Assembly: GCF_910592395.1 (NCBI RefSeq)
Contig: NC_088322.1
Span: forward strand, 7,003,431-7,063,430
Length of the DNA stretch: 60,000 nucleotides
From: Lineus longissimus
Lineage: Eukaryota; Nemertea; Pilidiophora; Heteronemertea; Lineidae
Reading direction: 5' to 3'
Position 1 is the stretch's first letter. Each line of letters begins with the position of its first letter. The notes under the pieces were generated by a model that was not told the origin of the DNA, searched no databases, and saw nothing but the letters and a program-made list of their open reading frames with translations. Position numbers and translations under genes: made by a program. Below, piece after piece: positions 35,301 through 47,300 of the stretch.

Positions 35301-38300
35301 ATTTATTAGGATTCGATAAACAAAGAACGCCTTGTAAACTTGTAAACATCAAGTGGAAAAGCGCCAATTCAGTTTAAAATTTTCAAACCAATGACGCGAT
35401 TTAATTCTATTTTATTCCCATGTCTTTAAGTAATTTCCTTTGATTTCGCACAGATTGAGAGGTCTCTGAAGGCTATCAGCGGCACCAACGAGGGGTTGGG
35501 ACTCCAAGGAGGTGAATTTGATATAACGAGATTTCAGAGCGATCAAACGGATTCCACATATGTTCGAAGCTATGTTAATTACTTTGCGTAGGTCTTCTTT
35601 TTTTTTCTTTTCTTTCGCAAGACGTTGATTTGCGGCCTTTTGATTTAGGCAACTAACCTGCATGCTGAACAGTCTCCAATAGGCGGCGCTGTAATACATT
35701 GAATACTAATACTGTAATACTACCAACAGTGACACGGACAAACGGAGCATGCAGCTCTGCGCAATGATCAACAATGACGTCATATCTCCGTTTTTGATCC
35801 ACAGATTTAATATTTTAACATATTCATATTTCAACAAAACCAGTCAGGGTAATTAATAGGATGGAAGCGATTTTAATGTATTCATATTTCAACAAACCAG
35901 TCAAGGTAGTTACGAGGCTGAAAGCTGACCACATAGCGATTTTAATACATTTTTATTTCAACAAAACCAATCAATGTAGTTACGAGGATGAAAGTTAGCG
36001 ATTTTAATCTATACATATTTCCACAAAACCAATGCATGTAGTTACGAGGCTGAAAGCTGGCCACAAAGCGATCTTAATATATTCATATTTTAACAAACCA
36101 ATCAAGATAGTTACGAGGCCGAAAGCTGACACTAGTAGGAGGCTTTTTACTTCTTAACGGTTTCTCTAACTTTTTCCTGATTTATCCGACAAAAGTCCGA
36201 CATTGTTCGCCTTTTTCCTGAAAGGTCGGATATCTAAAAAACCTGCGAAAAATATCAGGGCTTCCAAAACAGGGCAATAAAGATCAAAATCCTATGTTAA
36301 ATGGGGTTAATGGGGTGTGAGCCAAACACTCAGAGTGACCCCAAGTGTAACGTCGGACAAGGTCGGACTTTTGTCGGATAAATCAGTTAAAGAAACAGTT
36401 AATAAGTTGGAAAAAGCCTCCTACTAGTTTGACCAGACGGCGATTTTAACATTTTCATATTTCAACAAAACCATTTCAGATAGAAAAAACGGCCAACTCT
36501 TATATTTTTTAATGCAAAATGTGCCATAACATGCCATATACTGTACACCTTTGACGAGGTATTTTGGTTTCAGTATTGGAAGCCTTGTGGCATCTGTCAA
36601 CGTAATTATGAATGGAGCGAACCCGGAGAGGCAGTTTGCCTCTGCTAACACAGTCAACTCCTTCGTCCAGTATGTCCAGCAGTCAGGAAAGCTTGGGGAT
36701 TATGATGTAACTGGAATTCTTGCGACAGCAAAAGGAGGTGCATTTTACATGCTTGTTCTTGGTGTTTCCGCCTTTGGGCTTTCATTGAGTCAGTTAGATT
36801 TGTAAACCGTTCACCAGTCGGGAAAGGATCCTCGATAGGTGGTGGTAGGCCAATACGGTCATTTGACCTGGATCGTTTAGGCCTATCGACTCCCATGAAG
36901 CAGTTTCGTGGTGGTCGATGTTATCAAGATTTGCCCTGATAACCTTTTGATCAGACGGTAGAACAATGGGAATTTAGGCCTAGCTGCGAGCTGGCTTTGT
37001 TTAACGATAGTTGACCGTGCATTGGGCAAGGCCTGAATTCTTTTAACTGCGAGGTTAAGGGCAAAATAACGTTATGGGTGATTGAGCTATTTCATAATAT
37101 GTCACCCGAATTGGAGGCGACATTTTGACCACCGCAAATTGATCAGTGGGTAATTTTTTTAAAGACTTGGAACAGTTAATTTTACTGATTATCTTACAGC
37201 GTGCGATGGTGCGCTTTCTTTAGCGAACGATCTATCAAGAATCATAGACAGACTGGCTCCTCGGAAATTTTACCTTGCTTGTTGCCAGAATTACAGCTAG
37301 CAGATTTTGAAGCGATTTGTATCAGATGCCATTAAACGCTTTCATTTGTTTGAAACATGCGTGAGTCCTTCTATTTACTCGCTGGGTTAGCGTGGCTAAT
37401 TGCTGATGATGAGACATTTTTTAAAGTGGCCTTCGCAAAAAGTTATCTTAATTTTAGCAGATTACGGATTTCCCTAAATTTGTCACAATAAAACAACTAT
37501 TTTTGCAATGTTTTATCTTACTAATCGAGGTTAGTCGATTTAGTTTTTATCTGGAAAAGGCTAAAACCTACGATATTGGAATATGTTTTAACATCGCTGT
37601 TTGCAGATGAAACTGTCGACATCATCGGCCAAACATTTGCCACCTTACCTCTCCTGGCGAATTCTACTAATTTGGTGACGTGCGAAGCCAGCGTGAGCGG
37701 CCCAGCGGCACCTGTCTTTGCTTGGTATTTGGGCTCGGCAAAGATACTCAACGCAGGAAATGCCAGAGTCTTCTTTAAGGGTGCTGTAAGAAACCAGTTT
37801 GGAAACTATGAATCCGGGCTCATAGTGACAAAGCTAAGGCCCAAGGACTCGGGTAGGTTTTCCTTAATTTTCTGCGTGGTTGAGGAGGAGTCGCGGTCGC
37901 TGAACAGTGCTGTCATCTATCATCAGAAATCTGCATTAATTTCGTATTTGAAGGACGGAGCACAAAAGTTCTTATTCCATGAGCTGAAAATGGAAAAAAC
38001 GCATCAATCAGGATACATTGGTTATTGAATCAGAGTTGGTGAATTCGAATCAATCACCTAATTATGCGGACCTATCAAGCCATTTCACTCGTTCCATACT
38101 TCCTCCCGGATGGAAACAGGCATAATGATAGTGTCATGTTGCACTGACGCACTACAAAATGTTAAACATTTCCCAAAAATAGGCAGGCAAATAGTTCTCC
38201 AGGAGACTGGAGAAAATGTCCCTTTACTGCATGCAGTTGACTCACAACAGATAATATCTGTTTTAGGTGAACGAAGAGAGGTCCTGGGAGAGATGATTAA

Positions 38301-41300
38301 ATTGTACACTCTCTTTGCAGGTAACATTACTTGTCTCGCCTCCATTGGTAACACCATCGCCAATTCCTCAACAATCGAAGCAAATGTACTTCCACTTCCA
38401 GTCGTAAGCGTGACACCGAAAGCGAAGACTGTCCGCAATGGGGGGAGTATCTCTATTGAATGCGTGGTGGGGTATCCATCCTATCCAAATATACTGATTT
38501 ATCCAATTAATGTGACCTGGGTGGCATCGAAATGGATTGCGGACAAGGACACTGTCGTAAGCACTGATGGGAAGGATGATGGTAGGTTTAACAGCTGTTG
38601 TCTCATGAATAAATCCAGTCTTGTCATCGTTTTGAGTTTCAGGAATTGAGAGAAAAGCGAGTTTTCGCAAAGCCCCCAAAACGCCAATGCGAACGCATAT
38701 CCCATTGTTGGGGCTCCTGATCACGATGTCGAACAATGGGACAAGCGTTCCCGTTGGCGTTTTGGTGGCTTTGCGAAAACTCCGTAAGTAGACCTGGAGC
38801 TATCTTTTCGGGACATGTTAACCAGGCTCTTACCTCCCTTTCGGAAAAGAAATGAGGGGGGGGGGGAGTTATGCTTTAGACTATGTTTTCAAGCGGATGC
38901 TGGAGCTCCAGCTAAAGAAGTCTAAAGTATGCCGCATATTTATTATTCCGCGTGCAGCGTACAAGTAGGCCTATCCAGTGTGCCTATTTTATACATTTTG
39001 TACAATGCGACGCCAGAAGTCATGATTAACAGCAGTGACAATACATGCAAGCGTTGTGTGTACAAAGTCTCCGATCTGTGCATATTAATTTAAGTATATA
39101 CATAAGTAAGTGTAAACTAGGGTTGCGTATCACATTATCCTTCGAAACTCTACGAAAACGGCAGGTTTTTTTAATTTCTGCCAAAACGTCAAGTTTTTGC
39201 TGATGCCCTAACGGCATTGGCGTGTGTCTTTTTGCATGGAAACAACCAAAAAAGGAAACCAACGACGTATGCATTTATCATCTTTATACTGTTCTGACCA
39301 AGAGTCAAATAAGGGCCTTCCCCTGTTCGAATGTCTATTTTCCATTCTGCAGCACTTCCCAGAGCATCAGATTTAAAAACAGTGAACACCGCAAGCGGGA
39401 AGATTCTCAAAGTAACTAATTTGAGGACTGATGTCATCTTTACGTGCATCGGGAGCAACCAGGCGGGCGAGGTCAAGGTCAATTCGCAGATAGCTGTTTT
39501 AGATAGTAAGTCAATAGAGCAGCCAAGCTGCCTGGTGGAGTGATCAGGCACGTTTCTGGGGGCCTTGGGACCGGTTCCAAGGAATAGCTTTTTTTATCTT
39601 GGGAGCAAAGTTTTTTCCTTGGGAGGGGGGGGCAAAATTACACTTTTTGAAAACTTTCGGTAAATATTCAAGGTCATTACACATAAATCATAACACATCA
39701 CACATTGTTTTAGTCATTCGGGGGGGTCCCCCGCAAGCTACGCCTCTGGTGTCATCGAAACGAACAGGTGAAAAGTAGACCTTGTTTTATATTTGTTACC
39801 AAATTATCACTTGGACCAAAAAGTAATTTTTCCATGCTGGTGATCGCGGCGGAAAATGCTCACAAGGAATCAGGTATCTAGTGCGGATCCTCCTCGTTTC
39901 AGAAAGTGAGAGTACGTGCCCTGCAGAGGTTGGTCCGAATGGCATATCTTGGTCCGCTACACGTGAAGGTATTACAGATGCACAGCCTTGTATGTCGGGA
40001 TACTCAGGTAAATACTAGTATGGGTGGACGCCAATTATAGTTACAAGTCGGTCAATCACTTGGCATCTCTTACAACTTGCAAAGTGGTGCTCTTCTTATC
40101 AAATCTTCTCAATTTCACTTATTCTAAAATTTCCTAGGTGTTGCCTACCGCCGATGCGTATTGAGTGGTGGTTCTGTTGCCTGGGGCGTTCCAAACCTGA
40201 CGTCCTGTACTAGTGAGCGATTGGCTGCAATTCTTGAGGGAGTAAGTTGAAGGAGCATTAGGATAATTTTAATTTTGCCCGAGGGGTTGCGTGTGCGAAA
40301 AATTACATTTTCATTTGTACGACAACGCACCTAATAGAAATATACACCAAATTGAAAAATTAAAAAAGCAACAAGATGGTTAAAGGTAATCATCATTAAT
40401 GTCTATTTTTACTGAATTGTTGCTGTATGGGGGAAAGAATTGACAATTTGTAGGTCACCAATCTTTTCACTCCTCAAGAACAAACAGAAATCTTGATACA
40501 AACAGTTTTAATACGCAACATTGAATAAAAGACACGATGCTCCGTAGAAGCACTAAGCCAAGTCCTGCTAATACGCAAGTTTTTCCAAAAAACTGTGTAC
40601 CGCAAAATTATCGCTCCTCTTTCGTTTTACGATTCGTGAAAAGTGTAAGAATTTCAAAATTTGCTACATTTTATCCCTTAATGTGAATCGAGGTTATTCG
40701 TCAAACCCGCAAAAAACCCCGGTTTCAATAGCCAAAAGATGCCAATAACAGTTTTTTTTCTAGTCTGTGGACTTGGTTGATGGCATTCAGTCAACGACCA
40801 TCAAGCAAACTGCAGCCGAGATCAAAACATTCACGTCACAGGGAACGCAGTTGGTTTCGGGGGATATCGCCGCCTCACTGAAAACGATAGAGAACTTGGT
40901 GACAGCAGAGGGGAGCCAAGTGGAAGGGGAGGATGCCACTGAACAGGTACGTCAAGAATAGAATACTAGGTTTCATTTAATTATTTTTCCCCTACAATTC
41001 CCTCGCAACTGAAAGAATTCAGACCTAGCCAAATACAAAGGCTATTGTCTTTAAACAAAGCCTGCTCGCACCAACGCCTCGATATGCCTAAACCGGCAAT
41101 ATGCTTGAAAATAAACGTAATGTTCATCATGTAAAAATCCACTTTTGTCTATCAGTTGATATGTATGTCGAAACAAGTCGTGCAATGCACTGCTTTGGTC
41201 AGACCCACTGTAGGCCGATTTCGGTTTTCATAACGCGCCCGTTTTGCCCAGATTATTTGTCATCACTTTTCATTGCAGGACATCATTGAATCTGCAAGCA

Positions 41301-44300
41301 ACATTTTAGACGAAAAGTATGAATCATCCTGGCTAGAAATAGAAAAGGTAGGAAGAGGTTTTATCGTAAATTACTTATGCAACTGAGTAGAGTTATGCAA
41401 CTGAGTAGAGTTACGCAACTGAATAGACTAGTAATGCAACTGAGTAGAGTTACGCAACTGAGTAGACTAATGCCACTGAGTAGAGTTTCGCAACTGAGTA
41501 GACTAATGCAACTGAGTAGACTAATGCAACTGAGTAGAGAGTTACGCAACTGAATAGACTAATGCAACTGAGTAGAGTTACGCAACTGAGTAGACTAATG
41601 CAACTGAGTAGAGTTACGCAACTGAGTAGACTAATGCAACTGAGTAGAGTTTCGCAACTGAGTAGACTAATGCAACTGAGTAGAGTTTCGCAACTGAGTA
41701 GACTAATGCAACTGAGTAGACTAATGCAACTAAGTAGAGTTACGCAACTGAGTAGACTAATGCAACTGAGTAGAGTTTCGCAACTGAGTAGACTAATGCA
41801 AATGAGTAGACTAATGCAACTGAGTAGAGTTTCGCAACTGAGTAGACTAATGCAACTGAGTAGACTAATGCAACTGAGTAGAGTTACGCAACTGAGTAGA
41901 CTAATGCAACTGAGTAGACTAATGCAACTGAGTAGAGTTTCGCAACTGAGTAGACTAATGCAACTGAGTAGAGTTTCGCAACTCAGTAGACTAATGCAAC
42001 TGAGTAGAGTTTCGCAACTCAGTAGACTTACACAACTGAGTAGACTTACGTATAATGTGACGTTTAGATGTCTACGCACTTATACATCTGAAGTGTCAAC
42101 CATAATAACGAATTAGTTCAAGAATTGAGAAGGTTCTCAAGATACATTACATGTTAAGCTCTGTACATTGTAAACACAGTGCAGTGATTTTGCACCCAAA
42201 TACATTTATAGACTTGGCATTAAGTACTGCTGCATGACCCGGCTACATAAGTGAATGCAGTACGTCTTTTCGTTATTGGAAATGCTAAATTATCATTTTA
42301 AAACCTGTTTTTTATTACTTTTAAGATGAGGATATAATTAACTTTGAATTTCCCATGCACTACGTAATCGACAGACAACTCGTTGTGCAATATCAGATGT
42401 ACTGCCCAGAGAAGAAACCATAACTAATATATGTTAATGTTGCTAAGAAAATTTCTTTGAAATTCCGGTGTGGAAAGATGTTCGACAGAGAATTTCGCCT
42501 GATCTCGTTACAGTTACAACCTGGGGCTTCAGAACTTATGAAGGATATGGGCGACTATGGGAAAACCATCTCTAGGCGGTTGACAACTGATGTGCCGAAA
42601 GTGATTCCCTCGAAGAACGTTGGTAGGTCTATTGGTTATCTGTTTGGATATCAATGTAGGAAGTGACTACTTGGCAAGCCCGGCTTACCAAACAGCGACT
42701 TTTTCTTGTCCTGAATGGAGAGCCGAACTCATTATTATTAAAGTAAAGTCTCCAGCTCGCCAAACAGGGTAGATTTTTTACCTGTTTGGCAAGCCCGGCT
42801 GGCCGATCAGGGTGGCTTTTTAGTGCTGTTTGGCAAGCGGCTCTCCAAACAGGACAAAAAAATGCCTGTTCGGCGAGCGGCTTGCCAAATAGACCCGGCC
42901 ATCAATGTAACACATTGGAAAAACATATGGAGATGTAAAAACATGTAGAACCGTGTTCTTAATCTTCCTCGGTGTTCTGTGATATTATGAACTAGTCGTC
43001 TTGCGCCAAATCGGTCAGATGTTTCCACCTCGGCCGTGCTGTTGGCCCATTGCTGGGGATACGATTAGTGAGATTCAAGGAGTTTCCACACGCCACTGGG
43101 CGTGCACGCTGAACATTAAAGTTTCTAGTGCATCTAATGTATCTAACGACGACGCCTTTTCCAGTGCTACAAGCCGAGAAAACGAATACATCCCGTTTGA
43201 AAGGCACAACCAGCATCTTTCCCGATGTGAGTTTGCCAGGCATGCCAACCTGGACAAATACAGATAACCAGATCAAACTTGAAGGGGATGCTGTGTTTCA
43301 AATATATGGGGGTAGGTGTTGTCTGATGCTACTTTGAAATATCTATGGTATAGGAATTGTTCAATGTTGCCTTGAAATAAATTATTAGGCCTTCACAAAT
43401 ATAGGTCTCTGCTAAAGAATCTTTGATGGCAGTAGAATATGTAATGGATCCGTAATGTAGAATCTAAAAGGCCGTCATGATTCAATAATGTTGTTTCCAA
43501 TTATAACTTCTAGAAATATTTCGGCATATGATATTAAAATCAATATATATAACTGATTATTCTCTAAAATTATATATTATAAAGGAAATCTTAGGCTGTG
43601 TAATAGAATGCCTATGAATCAAGCGTTGTTGATGAAAGAATTAGGAATACACGATGCCGATTTTTTCAGGATCGACCTTGAAGGCATGAAGAAAGTGAAC
43701 ATTCTTCTGAGATATCTCTCGTTTGTCAGCCAGAAGTCTGAAATGTCCGTGATTTGTCAGTCGATATTTCCCTAAAAGAGGGACCATTGTTGAACTGTAC
43801 ATGTATGAGCTCAATGCACAACCGGTCGTTTTATTTGGACCATTTTCATTCATGTTTTTCTCCAAACATTATGTTTTTAAATAATGTATACGCAAATAAG
43901 GGAATCGAAGATTCAAAGTGTAATTCGGAAGTTTAAAGATCCTAAGTTTTTTCAAATGATTCTCTTCATTCCAGATAGCGAAGTGAGCTTCAGCGCATTG
44001 CAATATAGAACGATCAGTCGATTCCTGTCGAATGAGACCGACAGCACTCAGTCGAAAAGGTAGGCCTGTCGGGCATTCTCAAAAGCAGACGTACAGTGCA
44101 AGTATTTTCTTGTCTGCCAGTATTAACTTCAATGTTGCATTAGTACTCTGCATGATACATTGCAACCGCGCAGTGTAATCGGACTGAAAATGGCCACGGC
44201 CACGGCAACAGATTCGTACTCATTTTGGGGATGAAATGATAAATATGTGTCGTTTTAGATAATATTTCAACTATGTTTTAATATGTTTAATGCCTTACTT

Positions 44301-47300
44301 GAACCGTATTTCACCAACTTTCACGCGATTAAACACCATAAATGTCTGATATTGAATTAAGAGGCAATGACGTCCAATTCAGGGATGGAATGACGTCATC
44401 AATGTAGAGTTCCGGTCATGCGTGAGAAGATGACTTCCGGGGTTACATGTACGGATATATACCAGAATAAAATGAAACGGAAGGATATGAACGAATGAAC
44501 TCATCGAAATCTTTTAAATGAAAATGGTTCAACTTCGGGCTTCTATTTGGTTTCAAGTATTTTTGAAAGCACCGTTTGTCAGCTGTTTCTCAGATAAACG
44601 AAAGGGAACTTTATTTTTTGTAGCATACTTTAGTAATCGTTTAATCAAATTGGTATTCTGCTGGGAATTTCATTTCGAAATTGCAATTATATACATGTAT
44701 ATCGTGAATTGCTAATTCAGTCAACAAGATTTGATGTTTTTTTACTGCTATGACTGAGGTTCATCCCCATTTCGCCTACACCCATTTCGCCTACAAAATT
44801 TACCCGTTTCGCCTACTCACCATTTCGCCTACTCACCATTTCGCCTACACCCATTTCGCCTACTCACCATTTCGCCTACTCACCATTTCGCCTACTCACC
44901 ATTTCGCCTACACCCATTTCGCCTATTCACCATTTCGCCTATTACCCATTTTGCCTACATCATTTCGAATGTTTTATGATAGTGACTTCAAATTCAAGAG
45001 ATGTTTCAGCCTTCTAGTCTAATTTGAAATGTCTATTGGTGCGAGAATTTTGTAACGCTTTTAGAAAGATGCAGTTTATCCAACTAAATACCAAATAAAT
45101 ACTATCGGACGAACTGAGTAGGGTCATGAGTAGGGTCATGATTTGGCTGAAAACAGTGGAAATATCATGGTCTCTCAAATTTGTCCAATTTGAAGAAAAA
45201 AAATTCGTGGACAACCACCAGTTTTAATAAAATTTCACCATTTACTCGCCTGACTGTCTGGAATGTCATATCCAAATTTCAGATTCACAACCCGAAGCAT
45301 ATTTTGATGCAAGGCGGCTTAAAAAATCAATGGTGGTCTTGTCTCAAGAGGCCGGGTTGGAATGATAAAGTGTGGTAAAGTTTAACTGGGAAATATGCTA
45401 TAATATGAAGGAAAAAAACCAAGCTCAACAATTCGTAAAATTGTTCAAATGTCCAGCGCACACCACTCTTTTCCTTTTTAGTAGGCGAAATGGTGAGTAG
45501 GCGTAATGGTGAATAGGCGAAGTGGGGGTAGGCGAAATGGTGAATAGGCGAAATGGGTGTAGGCGAAATGGGGGTAGGCGAAATGGGTGTAGGCGAAATG
45601 GGTAATAGGCGAAATGGGTATTATAATTCTAAGTGTGATTATTTGCAATACCTTTATTCAAAATAATTATTTGTAAGTTAGACACTGAAAACACACTTCA
45701 CCTTTCTTCATTGCTCTGCCTTAGTTAATCCATAAATTAACTTATCTTTCCTATTTAGGAAATTCGTGAACTCAGACACCCTGGCTTTATCTATAGAACC
45801 TGCTATAGCGGCCTCTATATTTGATCCACCGATTACCCTTGTTTTCCAACACTCGAAAACGGTGAGTCAAGAATTCATTCGACCCTCATGCCATTTCTGT
45901 TGGTCAGAATGCCATTAAAAACAGTGGCAAGCTTCGTGTGTGTTATCAGGTATTAATAGTTTATAAAAAAAACCGTCTGGGAATTTGTGACCCGCTCTAC
46001 CAAAACTAGGCGCTTGTCGCATCTGAACTTGACAGGTTGATACGGACTTGTTGTTCATTTCCCTATTGTAGACCTTTGGTGAAATGTAACCAAATCAGTT
46101 TGTAATAGATTTCACAAAATGTCTACAATAGGGAAATGAACAACAAGTCCGTATCAACCTGTCAAGTTCAGATGCGACAAGCGCCTAGTTTTGGTAGAGC
46201 GAGTCACATTTTGTCAATCTGATGATCACTATGCTCTCCAACTCACAGTTTGCAATACAAAAAAAGTTTAATATCTTTCCTTCGATTATTCTCACTTTCA
46301 CAAAGATGAATCTTCGTTCATGTTTTGCTATTCTCAGATATTTTGATTTCTTCTAATCTATCATGATTGCCGCTATCAATTTTTCAGTCTGTGAATTACA
46401 CGAACGGAACATGCAGTTACTGGGACTACGATTACAGGGGCACACCTGGAGGCGCTTGGTCGTCAGATGGCTGCGTAGCAGTAACGTCTACGGCAGATTC
46501 AACCACCTGTGAGTGCAACCATCTCACCAACTTTGCCATCTTAATGAGTCTGACCAATATTGTAAGTATTTTTCTCCAAATGACTCTTTCTATGTCATAA
46601 TTTGTCCGATCCGGATTCAGGCAAAGTACGTAAGTACTTTGAGATACGTCGGATTTTGCAGTTTCTGAAGGAACACAGTAACAGTTTCCGCTAATGTGCA
46701 TGTTTTGTGAAAACACCAACAAATCCTAATCCCATTTTCTTGTTGTTCGAAATAGACCAGAATATCCCCTTGACGTTACTTGAGCACTGGAATATTTTAC
46801 GAAAATATCCTGAAACATGATTTACCTAAAAAATGAAATCATTTATAACCAGGTATTTCCACCTGTAAGTACTCATTGACAGCTCTTTAACGGATGGCTA
46901 TCTAAATAGTTTGGTTGATGCTTACCAACTGGTAATACATGACCATCATTACTTACGATTCCAAAATGCATGTCTATTTTCACTACTAAAGGTCTATTTC
47001 AAATCGCCATTATTGTCCATGAATCGATGTACTCAGTAAACTTAGACGAGATTAGGTTTTCCATGGTAGTTATTCATTATGACCACCGTTTTTACACGAT
47101 AATCTCCTTTAGCCATGGTAAGAAATACATTTTTCCATGGTCAATGCATATGGTTATTGCACGTTATGTGCTTACATTGTTCAAGCAAAAGTGATGCTTT
47201 CTTCGTAACTGGATATTCTTCGTATCATTTCAAGGATAAAGCTTTGACAGTGCCGTTAAGTTACTTGACACAGATTGGATGTGGCATCTCAATTGCCTGT

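Noticed and set aside
41376-42050. CRISPR-like regular array
   Set aside because: No unique spacers between units, and the context is animal nuclear DNA with introns.
41450-42116. Open frames of 209 and 184 codons (LLSCISLLSC and MQLSRVTQLS repeats)
   Set aside because: Both strands are open because the 18-bp unit has no stop; the region is intronic and repetitive.
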